NCBI GenBank assembly: GCA_910583775.1
Contig: CAJTYD010000048.1
Location: forward strand, 1-24,583
Source: an uncultured Muribaculaceae bacterium
Lineage (GTDB): Bacteria; Bacteroidota; Bacteroidia; Bacteroidales; Muribaculaceae
Direction of reading: 5' to 3'
Length of the DNA: 24,583 bases
The notes beneath the pieces were generated by a model. The model did no database searches. It saw nothing but the letters and a program-made list of their open reading frames with translations, and had not been told where the DNA came from. A program made the translations under genes and the position numbers. This document shows, in pieces, positions 1 through 7,348 of the stretch (its first letter is position 1; every line of letters begins with the position of its first letter).

Positions 1-83
1 GAAAATTAAGTGTTTAACAGCATAAATTTAATTTTTGTCATCTACTAAAATATGACACATAATCATTAAATTTGTGTCGCAGT

Positions 84-136
84 CCCGGTAATTCCTCTCC
101 CTGATATTAGATGCAGGTGATGAATCCGGGTTTTTT
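84..136 (+). terminator. Probable rho-independent terminator
   Basis: CCCGG at 84-88 pairs with CCGGG at 126-130, directly followed by six T and then ATTTT. Inside the stem ATTC/GAAT and CCTG/CAGG can also pair. The long, partly branched loop could alternatively be the 3' end of a small structured RNA. It would terminate a plus-strand transcript entering from before the window. Confidence 0.5.
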
Positions 137-299
137 ATTTTCTCAAAGTTAATATAAATTATCCAATATACAAGCGTAAACCACGGCAATCAGTAGCGTA
201 ATTAGCAATACCGGCAGTTGTAAAGACATCGCGCTTCCGGCGCTTTTCGCTGCACTCCTGTACTAAAACAAAGCCAACGGCGACCTGAACGACTTAGAT

Positions 300-539
300 A
301 CTGTTTAAATTTCTTTCGAAAATTTTATTATAAGGATTCTTTCAAGGCTTTTAAGAATCTTTTTGGCTGTTTCCTCCAAGTTTCGGCAGTCGAAACCGAA
401 AGGTTTCTCCTTTCTCAACTTGCAAAAATCGCCCAAAATGAGGGCAGAGACCAATTCTTGGGCTATGCCGAATGCAAGGCGATTGCCTGTAAGGAAACAT
501 CTCAAAAATCTTCTCAAAATCCTTTTAAAATTAAACAGT
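300..539. mobile_element. MITE-like inverted-repeat element, about 240 bp
   Basis: The ends are ACTGTTTAAATTT at 300-312 and its near-complement ending TTAAACAGT at 531-539. The similarity continues inward: AAGGATT and GTTTCCT blocks recur in opposite orientation on the two arms, so the whole element can fold as one long imperfect hairpin. No target duplication is evident. An 81-codon open frame on the minus strand is probably a by-product of the repeat. It could be a non-autonomous derivative of an insertion sequence, but the parent family is not identifiable from this window. Confidence 0.45.
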
Positions 540-560
540 TTCATAAGCACAAAAAATAAA

Positions 561-610
561 AGACAGGAGTACAGTAGTATAAAAATATATGTTCTACTGT
601 ACTCCTGTCT
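561..610. repeat. Perfect 17-bp inverted repeat (hairpin)
   Basis: AGACAGGAGTACAGTAG at 561-577 is exactly complementary to 594-610, with a 16-base A+T-rich loop. A short copy of the arm core (ACTCCTGTA) also appears at 254-262. There is no T-run, so a simple terminator is unlikely. It may be a remnant of a small mobile element. Confidence 0.6.
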
Positions 611-700
611 ATAATTTTCCGCGAGACTGCCAATTACTAATTACACATTCCTAATTTCTAATTGACTAAGCTTCTGTCTATTTATAATCTTCTGTCAGGC

Positions 701-768
701 GGACGCACGAGCCGTGCGTCCCTACAGCGCCGCTGACGTTTGAAACATGCCAAAGGCATGTCCCTACA
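701..768. repeat. Two REP-like hairpins followed by CCCTACA
   Basis: GGACGCACG (701-709) and CGTGCGTCC (713-721) form a perfect 9-bp stem with a 3-base loop, followed by CTACA. ACATGCC (745-751) and GGCATGT (755-761) form a second 7-bp stem with a 3-base loop, followed by CCCTACA. A third CCCCTACA occurs near 1087. Small stem plus a constant tail is the pattern of dispersed intergenic repeats. Confidence 0.5.
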
Positions 769-779
769 ATCAATTCCCG

Positions 780-808
780 CGCGTCAGCCCCAATTCAAAA
801 TTCAACAT
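780..808. repeat. 29-bp direct repeat, copy 1
   Basis: The 29 bases beginning CGCGTCAGCCCC recur exactly at 1233-1261. The copies bracket the 809-1210 element closely, and the second runs almost to the 3' end of the GH110 gene. The A+T-rich half is a degenerate ATTCAAAATTCAACA series. Confidence 0.7.
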
Positions 809-1210
809 CATTAGTGGAGCGTTTAGTTTAAAGTCTAATACATATCTTTAATACTCAGATGTATGACCATCCCGCAGAGGGGCAAGAGGGCCCGCAGAGG
901 TTTCCCCGCAAAGGCTTTTGTTTCCGGTTTGTCTCAATTCAGAGGTGCGCCTTCGGCTTTTAGAGTGCGCCGAGGGCTGACGCGCGGAAGATTCCGCAGT
1001 TTTTTTCGGCATCGTTTTCGCGGCTGACTCTGCGAACTCTAAAAGTCGAAGATGCAATCTCCTTATCTTAAACATTCCAAAGTGGTGCCCCTACAATCGA
1101 TAATGCCTTGTGGTAGAATTCTTTGCGGGCCCTCTTGCTCCTTTGCGGGAGGATTATGTTCTGAACATTAGCAATATATCTCATATAACATGCTTAACGT
1201 ACCACTAATG
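809..1210. mobile_element. MITE-like element with long arms and a 9-bp duplication
   Basis: CATTAGTGG starts at 809 and its complement CCACTAATG ends at 1210. The arms continue for roughly 90 bp with mismatches, including a conserved CAAGAGGGCCCGCA block near 880-897 that appears inverted near 1125-1140. Both ends are flanked by ATTCAACAT (800-808 and 1211-1219), consistent with a 9-bp target duplication. The surrounding sequence itself repeats ATTCAACA-like words, so the duplication could partly be chance. No transposase is encoded; a 75-codon minus-strand frame inside is not convincing. Confidence 0.55.
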
Positions 1211-1232
1211 ATTCAACATTCGAAATTATACT

Positions 1233-1261
1233 CGCGTCAGCCCCAATTCAAAATTCAACAT
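1233..1261. repeat. 29-bp direct repeat, copy 2
   Basis: Exact copy of 780-808, located just after the 809-1210 element and 13 bp before the stop codon of the GH110 gene. Confidence 0.7.
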
Positions 1262-1274
1262 TCAACCTTCAAAA

Positions 1275-3047
1275 TTATTCTTGGGGGACGCGGACGTTGT
1301 CGCAGTCGCGGAAGACGAAGCGGCGTGTCTCTTTGCCGCGGTAGGGGTAGTCGGAGGTCATGACGATCCGGTTGTCGGGGGTGAACTCGAAGCCGTCGAC
1401 GCTGTAGAGGTTGGCGATGCGCGGATCGAAGATGCGGAAGGTGTTGCCAACGACCTTGATGTTACGGTGATAACGCGGGCCCGTGGTGTCGGGAATGCCG
1501 CTGCCGACGGCGATGCAGGCGCTGCCCCAGACGGAGTAGCCGTAGTTGCCGTTCTCGAAGGTGTTGTTGCGAATGGTGACGTCTTTCACGCCCGACTGCT
1601 CGAACCAGTAGTTACCGTCACCCTCGAAAAGGATCGCGGCGCCGGGGATGTGGAAGTAGCAGTCTTCAATCACGATCGGTCCGCGCGAGCCGAGCAGCAG
1701 GCCGCGGGCGCGGTTCCCACGCATGCGGCAGCCTTTGATCAGTACGTCGGGGTATTCATCATCGGCGGCGATGACGTGCCTCGGCTTCACGCCGGCAGGC
1801 AACGGCTCGGTGAATGTGACTTCGGTGTACACCTTGTTGAGAGGTACGGCCTCCTTGACGGTGCGCCGCGCGTAGGTGTTCATGTTGTTGTTGTCGACAA
1901 ACTCGAGCGTCATGCCGGGCTTGATGAAGTCTACGCCATACTGCCCGGAGTTGCGCCAGCGGGCAAGTATCTTATTTGGCGCAGTCACGGAATCGACGGC
2001 CATGTAGAGACCGTGGATGTTGGTGGCGTCATCTTTCTGGTTTTCAAACAGACAGTCGATCATCCGGATGTAGCCGCCGCAGTTCACGAAGTGGGTGGCG
2101 TCGGCGGTTATCGAGATCATGCGTCCTTTGCCGGGGGCAGGGGTGACGTTCACCTTGTTCAGCTCGATGTCTCGGCTTCTCTGGGCGATCACGCCCATGC
2201 CGCCGCAGTGGTAGATGTTGACGTCGCGGAGTGTGACGCCATCGCAGTCGGAGAGGGTGAAGGCGGGGTTATATCTTGCCATCGCTCCGAATACCATCGT
2301 ATTGCCGACGGTTCCCGTCACTTTGTCGCCGTAGAGGCGATAGGTGCCGTCCGGGTTCTTCTCGGCCTTGACGCCGCCGCGTCCGAGCCAGATGTCGTGG
2401 GCGTAGAGCGCTGGCTCGCGTTTTTCGGTGTCGAACTCGAGCATGTTGCCGTAAGGGTAGACGGTGCCTTCGCTGTCGCGGAAGCGAAGCAGACCGTTGG
2501 GAGTGTCGGTGATGTAATCATCAGCGAAACGGATGTCTATGCCGCCGTCGAAAACTCCTGTTATAATGCCTTCTGAGTTGAATGTGCGCGTATAGTCGAT
2601 GCTTAGATTCTCGATGGTGATGTTACGACAATTCTCAAGATTGAAGGCGGAGACAAATCCGGTGAAGAGCAGGGAGGTGTTGTTTCCCTGGATGGTGAGA
2701 TTGTCAATGCCGTCGAGCTGGAAGGCTATACGCTTGAGGCTTTCATCATTGTTTGAGATGAACTGGTATTTCTCGAACGCCTTGTCGGGCCGGATGCGTA
2801 ACTGGCCACCGGGAAGGACGAGGGCTGTGGCGCCGGTTTTCTTCACGTCGGCGATGGCGGCGCGGATCGCCATAGTGGCGTCGGTTGAGGCATCATTGCC
2901 TGAAAGGTAATCTTTCAGATATACTATCTTTGCACCTTTGGCCTGAGTCGCTGTTGCGGGGTGGATAGAGGCATGTGAAGAGAGGCTTGCAGCCGGCGTT
3001 GCCAGAGCGGCCGCGAGCGTGAGCGTTATGAAAAAGTATCGGTTCAT
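1275..3047 (-). CDS. GH110 alpha-1,3-galactosidase, exported
   Basis: A 590-residue parallel beta-helix glycosidase. The family (GH110, GlaA/GlaB type) removes terminal alpha-1,3-linked galactose, as on blood-group-B or linear-B glycans, by an inverting mechanism. Residues 1-21 form a cleavable signal peptide (hydrophobic stretch then ATPAAS), placing it in the periplasm or beyond. The early region (about 40-100) carries the usual helix-capping segment with LVLPGG. Short beta-helix coils with repeated N and I/V steps run through 110-560. A paired acid motif QKDDATNIHG places D339 and D340 where this family keeps its candidate catalytic aspartates. Length is normal for the family. It stands alone without SusC/SusD partners and is preceded by an unusual nested inverted repeat. 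A more distant beta-helix hydrolase is the main alternative. Confidence 0.85.
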   Translation of the reverse strand: MNRYFFITLTLAAALATPAASLSSHASIHPATATQAKGAKIVYLKDYLSGNDASTDATMAIRAAIADVKKTGATALVLPGGQLRIRPDKAFEKYQFISNNDESLKRIAFQLDGIDNLTIQGNNTSLLFTGFVSAFNLENCRNITIENLSIDYTRTFNSEGIITGVFDGGIDIRFADDYITDTPNGLLRFRDSEGTVYPYGNMLEFDTEKREPALYAHDIWLGRGGVKAEKNPDGTYRLYGDKVTGTVGNTMVFGAMARYNPAFTLSDCDGVTLRDVNIYHCGGMGVIAQRSRDIELNKVNVTPAPGKGRMISITADATHFVNCGGYIRMIDCLFENQKDDATNIHGLYMAVDSVTAPNKILARWRNSGQYGVDFIKPGMTLEFVDNNNMNTYARRTVKEAVPLNKVYTEVTFTEPLPAGVKPRHVIAADDEYPDVLIKGCRMRGNRARGLLLGSRGPIVIEDCYFHIPGAAILFEGDGNYWFEQSGVKDVTIRNNTFENGNYGYSVWGSACIAVGSGIPDTTGPRYHRNIKVVGNTFRIFDPRIANLYSVDGFEFTPDNRIVMTSDYPYRGKETRRFVFRDCDNVRVPQE

Positions 3048-3151
3048 CGGTTATCGAGTTTCTAAGAATGTAAAATTAAAATGCATCATGCATCCAAAGA
3101 GGTGGTTTGAATGCATGATGCAAATTTAAGGATTTTATTCGATAACCGATG
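3045..3151. promoter_or_regulatory. Nested inverted repeats over the GH110 start
   Basis: The outer arms CATCGGTTATCGA (3045-3057) and TCGATAACCGATG (3139-3151) are exact complements, and the left arm includes the ATG of the GH110 gene. The inner arms TGCATCATGCAT (3082-3093) and ATGCATGATGCA (3111-3122) are also exact complements. The region between genes is only 157 bp, so this is either an operator pair for a symmetric regulator or an RNA fold that would bury the start codon. Confidence 0.55.
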
Positions 3152-3204
3152 CCGCATGAATTCCAAAAATGAACGGAATCATCCCGACACGGATATTTAC
3201 AGGA

Positions 3205-4506
3205 TTATTTGAGGCGGAAATCGATCGGCAGCCAGTATTCGGAGTCCACTTTCTTGCCCCCGGTTTCGGCCGGTATCCATTTGGGCATGGCTTTCACTAC
3301 GCGGATGGCTTCGTTGTCGAGACTTTCGGCTACGCCTTTCACGATGGTCACATCCTTAAGGCTGCCGTCTTTCGTCACGATAAATTTTACCACTACCTTG
3401 CCCTGAAGCTGCTGTTTCTCGGCATCTTTCGGATACTTTACATTAATCATGAGAAATTCCATCATTTTCTGCATGCCTCCGGGGAAAGAGGCGACTTTCT
3501 CAACGGCGCCTACCGTTTTTTTTGAGGAAGCCTGGTTGACGGATGTTTCCGGATTAACGGAATTTTTTGTAACTTTGCCGTTGTAGCTCAGAAGCAGAGT
3601 TGTTTCCGAGGTTTCCGACAATACAGAGGCCACGGCGGGGGAGTCTACCGTAAGGAATCCGACAGCTAAGGCCGGAAGGAGGGCAAGAGCCCGGAGACGT
3701 CGTGCGGACGTCGGTCTTGATTTGTACATCATAGCAATACGTTTTTTAATTTTACTTTGGTTCAGGCTGTTGGCGGATGAGGGCAATCGTGCGCCGACAG
3801 CCTTTTTTATTAGCAATAACTGATAGCTGCGGAGATCCGTTCCGGAGTTGATCACGGCTTCGTCGGCCTCGTATTCATGGATGGTCTTGAGTTCATCCAT
3901 CATGAGCCATGCGGTCGGGTTGAACCACTGCAACGAGGCGATGAGTTCGGCGAAAATGATGTCGAGGAAATGGAGTTTCCGCAGATGGGTTTCCTCGTGG
4001 ATGAGTATCTCGCGGCCGGATTTATCATAATCGTCACGCGACATCACGATATATCTTATCCAGCTGAACGGGGAAATCTTTCGGTCGTCGACAAGAATTA
4101 GACGATAGAATCCCATCTCCCTCTTTTCTCTTCGGCTCACCATCCGGATGAGCATCACGATCGAGGCGATGAAATAGAGGAGAGTGAGGATTATGCCGGC
4201 GAGATAAATCCAGAGGACAACGCGGAGCCAGAGCGGGGAAGCGGCGTCGGTTGTCGCGCCGCTCAAGACGGGATAGAGTCCGGCGGTTATCCCTCCGGCG
4301 GGGAGCGTGGCGCCATAGTAACGCGACAGCCAGGAGGCGGAAAGGCTGTAGAACGCGGGGAAGGTAAGCGAAACCACATAGATTCCTCCGATAACCACAC
4401 GGTTAAGACTTGCCTGCCTCTCGCCCGACATGAAGAGGCGAAAGACGAGATAGAGCACCGTCATTATTATTCCCGATGCTATGGAGTAAGAGAGCAGCGT
4501 TCCCAT
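3205..4506 (-). CDS. M56 (BlaR1-type) membrane metallopeptidase with TonB C-terminus
   Basis: A 433-residue inner-membrane protein. Hydrophobic segments lie near residues 5-25, 36-55, 95-120 and 272-292. The cytoplasmic M56 zinc site is HEETH (H170-H174) with EYEADEAV (about 211-218) supplying the third ligand. After the last membrane segment comes a periplasmic linker and a TonB C-terminal domain (about 345-433, starting near YPKDAEKQQLQGKVVVKF). The penicillin-binding sensor domain of true BlaR1 is absent. It starts 13 bp after the BlaI-type gene and is presumably co-transcribed. In this family the peptidase normally inactivates the paired repressor on a signal. What the TonB end senses or contacts is unknown. 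Confidence 0.85.
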   Translation of the reverse strand: MGTLLSYSIASGIIMTVLYLVFRLFMSGERQASLNRVVIGGIYVVSLTFPAFYSLSASWLSRYYGATLPAGGITAGLYPVLSGATTDAASPLWLRVVLWIYLAGIILTLLYFIASIVMLIRMVSRREKREMGFYRLILVDDRKISPFSWIRYIVMSRDDYDKSGREILIHEETHLRKLHFLDIIFAELIASLQWFNPTAWLMMDELKTIHEYEADEAVINSGTDLRSYQLLLIKKAVGARLPSSANSLNQSKIKKRIAMMYKSRPTSARRLRALALLPALAVGFLTVDSPAVASVLSETSETTLLLSYNGKVTKNSVNPETSVNQASSKKTVGAVEKVASFPGGMQKMMEFLMINVKYPKDAEKQQLQGKVVVKFIVTKDGSLKDVTIVKGVAESLDNEAIRVVKAMPKWIPAETGGKKVDSEYWLPIDFRLK

Positions 4507-4519
4507 TTTCGTTATGAAT

Positions 4520-4906
4520 TTAGTTGTCGTTGTTTTTGCTTTCGATCATCGAGAGGATATCGCGGAGGTCGTCAGCTGATATCTTTTCCTCCTTGGCAAG
4601 GGCGGAGATGGCGTTCTTATAGGAGTTGTCGAAATAGTTGCGTATCACTTCCGCCAGCGAGCGCGAGCGGAAATCATCCTTCTGCGCCACGGCAGAGAAA
4701 CGATGCGAGTTTCCCATCACTTCGTGGGTGACATATCCTTTCGTCTCGAGGATCCGCACGATGGTGGAGACGGTGTTGAAGTGAGGCTTGGGCTCGGGGT
4801 AGAGGTCAAGCATCTCGCGGATGAAGAGGGGACCGTTGTCCCAAAGCATCTGCATTATCACCGTCTCTTTCGGGGTGAGGATTTCGCGTTTTCTTCCTGC
4901 TTTCAT
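4520..4906 (-). CDS. BlaI/MecI-type winged-helix repressor
   Basis: A 128-residue protein with the BlaI winged helix (about residues 10-75, TPKETVIMQMLW through NTVSTIVRILETKGYVTHEV) and a helical dimerisation tail. The open frame continues far upstream, but that part runs through a 9-bp minisatellite and the promoter. The ATG at 4904-4906 is therefore chosen: it follows AGAAAG and gives the normal family length. It sits just upstream of the M56 peptidase gene, the standard two-gene arrangement in which the repressor is autoregulated and cleaved after signalling. A palindrome inside its own promoter fits autorepression. The target genes beyond this pair are unknown. Confidence 0.88.
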   Translation of the reverse strand: MKAGRKREILTPKETVIMQMLWDNGPLFIREMLDLYPEPKPHFNTVSTIVRILETKGYVTHEVMGNSHRFSAVAQKDDFRSRSLAEVIRNYFDNSYKNAISALAKEEKISADDLRDILSMIESKNNDN

Positions 4907-4933
4907 AATTCTTTCTACTTTTTGAGTATGCGG

Positions 4934-4981
4934 CAAAGTTAAAACTAAATTATTAGTTTTACAACTAATTTGATAGTTTTG
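4934..4981 (-). promoter_or_regulatory. Promoter and operator of the BlaI/M56 operon
   Basis: Reading the minus strand, TTG (complement of 4962-4964) is 20 bases before TAACTTTG (complement of 4934-4941), a textbook Bacteroidetes promoter. A perfect dyad AAAACTAA-ATTA-TTAGTTTT (4941-4960) fills the spacer. A weaker second copy of the half-site (AACTA...TAGTT) lies at about 4963-4979. Placement between the boxes suggests repression by the BlaI-type protein. Confidence 0.7.
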
Positions 4982-5005
4982 ATTGTTAATAAAAGTTAAT
5001 TGAAA

Positions 5006-5158
5006 ATCGGAGTAATCGGAGTGATCGGGGTGATCGGAGTGATCGGAGAGATCGGGGTGATCGGAGTGATCGGAGTGATCGGAGAGATCGGGGTGATCGG
5101 AGTGATCGGAGTGATCGGAGTGATCGGAGTGATCGGAGTAATCGGAGTGATCGGAGAG
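5006..5158. repeat. 9-bp minisatellite, 17 copies
   Basis: Seventeen tandem units of ATCGGAGTG and close variants. The variants ATCGGGGTG and ATCGGAGAG recur in order, giving a partial 36-bp higher-order pattern. Because nine is a multiple of three, several frames stay open through the array, but none has a start or domain that makes it a gene. It lies between the BlaI promoter and a terminator, so copy number could vary without disrupting a gene. Confidence 0.92.
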
Positions 5159-5166
5159 CTCATAAC

Positions 5167-5205
5167 AAAAATGGCCTCGGGAAGCGAGGCCATTTTTTGT
5201 TTTTC
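5167..5205. terminator. Bidirectional rho-independent terminator
   Basis: AAAAATGGCCTCG (5167-5179) pairs perfectly with CGAGGCCATTTTT (5185-5197) around a 5-base loop, with T-rich sequence after it on the plus strand and matching A-rich sequence before it. It lies 25 bp after the stop of the DUF3127 gene on the minus strand and should end that transcript. Confidence 0.8.
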
Positions 5206-5229
5206 GATGTGATGATGCGGCGGCGTTGA

Positions 5230-5631
5230 TCAGAAGGGGAGGTCGTCGCTGTCGTTGCTGTCGGAGGCAAAGGGATCGACCGGAGCGGCGGGCTCGCTGG
5301 CCGTAGCGGGGGAAGCGGCAGGAGCGCTGTAGGCTGCAGGAGCGGGACTGCCGTAATTGTTGTCGCCGATTTCCTGGGCGGCGTACGCACGCAGGTCGGT
5401 GTACCACCGCCCGTTGTACTCGCGGCTTTCAGCATCTACCGAAACGCGGTAATTCTTGCCTACTTCAAATCTGACGGTGTCGACGCGGTCGCCGAATGTG
5501 TCGAATTTCACTTTCTTCGGGAAGTTGCCGAAAGTTTCAAGCACCCATTCTTTCTTACGCCAGGGGTTTCCTGTTCTGGAAGTGCCCGATACCATCGGGA
5601 TATCAAGTATGATTTTACCTTCTATTTCCAT
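5230..5631 (-). CDS. DUF3127 protein with SSB-like C-terminal tip
   Basis: A 133-residue cytoplasmic protein. The N-terminal part (about 1-90) is a small beta-rich domain of the DUF3127 type found across Bacteroidetes, with a conserved W-K-E-W core near residues 24-29. Residues 95-120 are an Ala/Pro/Ser-rich disordered linker. The last residues, SNDSDDLPF, closely resemble the acidic tip of bacterial SSB (DDDIPF), which docks replication and repair enzymes. Together this suggests an OB-fold single-stranded-nucleic-acid binder; that role is inference, since the family is officially uncharacterised. It has its own promoter and terminator and seems monocistronic. Confidence 0.8.
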   Translation of the reverse strand: MEIEGKIILDIPMVSGTSRTGNPWRKKEWVLETFGNFPKKVKFDTFGDRVDTVRFEVGKNYRVSVDAESREYNGRWYTDLRAYAAQEIGDNNYGSPAPAAYSAPAASPATASEPAAPVDPFASDSNDSDDLPF

Positions 5632-5701
5632 TATATTGATTTTTAATAAATTATTTCCAGTTTTAACCCCGGAGAATCATATCTCTCAGGTTTTATTACT
5701 G

Positions 5702-5734
5702 CAAATATACGAAGAGTTCGCGAGACTATGGCAA
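5702..5734 (-). promoter_or_regulatory. Promoter of the DUF3127 gene
   Basis: The minus strand reads TATATTTG (complement of 5702-5709), matching TAnnTTTG exactly, with a TTG (complement of 5732-5734) 22 bases upstream, slightly longer than usual. The leader to the start codon is about 65 nt and contains a weak inverted repeat around 5665-5695. Confidence 0.6.
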
Positions 5735-6103
5735 GAAATGGGGAATAAAGTAAGGTGTTGATAGTTAGGAGAGATCGGCGTTGTTCGTCCGAAGGGTGCT
5801 TTCGACGGAAAATTCTGTTTTTGGAAGGGTTGGGAGATTGAATCGCTACCTATCCGTTGCCTTTTTCCTGTACGGAATACTTGTCTTGAAGACGGTTTTG
5901 CCGATGGAGATTATCCCTGTTTTATGCCTCAGTACCCGCTTGTCGGGCATCTTTGCTATTGCAAATTTAGCAAATTTTCCTGACAATATGAAGAAATATA
6001 GGCTCCGGGATGGCATCTGTGATTCCTATTCGTGGTTCCGCCATATTTTGCATACCTTCAAATGGCTCTATATCAGTTAATTTTGCAAACAAAGAATAGA
6101 GTT
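5735..6103. other. Junction region before the integrases
   Basis: This 369-bp stretch separates a conserved chromosomal gene from the recombinase pair, so the left end or attachment site of the mobile element could lie here. I see no tRNA and no clear core repeat. A small dyad TTTGCTA...TAGCAAA (5952-5974) and a -7-like TAATTTTG (6078-6085), without a well-spaced TTG, are the only notable signals. Confidence 0.4.
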
Positions 6104-7327
6104 ATGAAAAAGAGCGGATTAAAGGTTTCGTTCTACCTTAAAAAGAGCGAGATGTCGGAAGACGGATTGTGCCCAGTGATGGGACGCATAAATGTCGGAA
6201 GATACTCCGAGGCGGCTTTCAGCGCGAAGCTCTCGGCATCGCCGAAAGCGTGGATGCTCGGCCGGGCCACCGGCAAGAGTGCCGCATCGAGGGAAATCAA
6301 CCGTCAGCTTGACGAAATCAGGGCAAGCGCACTTTCCGTGTATCAGGAACTGTCGGCTGTACGCATGGTCGTGACCGCCGATGATGTGAAGTGCCAGATA
6401 CAGGGCATGGCTTTCGGCCAGGAGACACTGATGGGATATTTCGGAACGTTCATAGAGAACTTCGCGAAACGTGTCGGAGTGAACCGGGTCCGAGCCACAC
6501 TGAAATCATACCGTTACACATACAAATGCCTGTCAGCATTTCTGGAAACGGAATACAAACTGTCGGACATCCCGTTCACGGCTCTCGACCGCTCCTTCAT
6601 CGACAGATATGACATCTACCTGAGAACCCAACGCCGGCTTGCCACATCCACCGTGAGGTTTCATGCCACACGTCTGAAGATGATAGTGTCGGAGGCTATC
6701 ACCGACGGCATCATAACCGCCGACCCTTTTGCCGGATACGAGGCGGAGAAGCCGCAGCATGAGCAGAAATTCCTCACATCGGAGGAACTTCACCGGATTA
6801 TGACGACACCGCTCCATGACAGCCGTCTGTACCATGTCCGCGACCTCTTCCTGTTCTCCTGCTATACAGGCATCCCGTACAGCGACATATGCCTTCTGAC
6901 CGAAGACAGCCTTGAAACTGCCGAGGACGGCATTGTATGGATAAAATCCTCGCGCAAAAAGACGAAGATAGACTATGAGATACCGTTGCTTGAACTGCCG
7001 CTGAGGATAATAGAGAAATACCGGGGAATGGCACCGGAAGGCAGACTGTTACCGATGTACGGCAACTCCACCCTGAACGGTTATCTGAAAGAGATTGCCA
7101 GAATCTGCGGCATCGGGCGCAGGCTTGTCTATCATTGCGCCCGGCATACCTACGCCACCGAAATCACGCTGGCGCACGGTGTGCCGCTTGAGACCGTCAG
7201 CCGCATGCTGGGACATAGCCGGATTACGACGACGCAGATCTACGCCAAGGTGACCGATGACAAAATCGGCACGGACACCGAGGACCTTGACAGCAGGATA
7301 GCGTCACGCTTCACAGTCGCCATTTAA
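6104..7327 (+). CDS. Bacteroidetes tyrosine recombinase (first of pair)
   Basis: A 407-residue site-specific integrase. Residues 1-100 are the arm-binding domain (VSFYLKKSEMSEDGLCPVMGRI), 105-205 the SAM-like core-binding domain, and 220-400 the catalytic domain. The box II signature is H344-x-x-R347 (YHCARHTY), with H371 in LGH and the nucleophile Y380 in TQIYAKV. The beta-hairpin lysine is about K286. The first catalytic arginine of classical recombinases (TGLR) is replaced: here the motif reads TGIPYSD with P258. The ATG at 6104 is preferred over an upstream in-frame ATG because the domain begins there. The gene is followed after 21 bp by a second recombinase, and the two probably form one operon that integrates and excises the element. 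Confidence 0.9.
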   Translation: MKKSGLKVSFYLKKSEMSEDGLCPVMGRINVGRYSEAAFSAKLSASPKAWMLGRATGKSAASREINRQLDEIRASALSVYQELSAVRMVVTADDVKCQIQGMAFGQETLMGYFGTFIENFAKRVGVNRVRATLKSYRYTYKCLSAFLETEYKLSDIPFTALDRSFIDRYDIYLRTQRRLATSTVRFHATRLKMIVSEAITDGIITADPFAGYEAEKPQHEQKFLTSEELHRIMTTPLHDSRLYHVRDLFLFSCYTGIPYSDICLLTEDSLETAEDGIVWIKSSRKKTKIDYEIPLLELPLRIIEKYRGMAPEGRLLPMYGNSTLNGYLKEIARICGIGRRLVYHCARHTYATEITLAHGVPLETVSRMLGHSRITTTQIYAKVTDDKIGTDTEDLDSRIASRFTVAI

Positions 7328-7348
7328 CAATCACAAATCTTCATAGTC

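Larger units (their letters stand above)
1..1274. other. Gene-free repeat-rich intergenic region
   Basis: I find no convincing protein gene here. Short open frames exist, but they lie inside inverted-repeat elements and lack recognisable domains. The stretch contains a terminator-like hairpin near 84-136, a MITE-like element at 300-539, a strong hairpin at 561-610, two small hairpins each followed by CCCTACA (701-768), a MITE-like element at 809-1210, and a 29-bp direct repeat at 780-808 and 1233-1261. Bases 137-299 and 620-700 show only A+T-rich degenerate sequence with nothing I can name. Confidence 0.7.

Noticed and set aside
848..1075. 75-codon minus-strand frame
   Set aside because: Lies inside the inverted-repeat element at 809-1210 and shows no domain or ribosome-binding site.
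1281..2576. A 431-codon open frame on the plus strand
   Set aside because: It is antisense to the GH110 gene, has the Val/Ala/Asp/Gly bias of a shadow of a G+C-rich gene, and no domain.
4996..5212. Open frames of PIT or GVI repeats on both strands
   Set aside because: They exist only because a 9-bp repeat keeps all frames open; no start signal or domain.
4907..5407. Upstream extension of the BlaI-type gene through Ser-Asp-His repeats
   Set aside because: It would translate the 9-bp minisatellite, the promoter and part of the DUF3127 gene; the ATG at 4904-4906 gives the standard family length.
5781..6080. 99-codon plus-strand frame before the integrases
   Set aside because: No recognisable domain and no promoter or ribosome-binding site; more likely the junction region.
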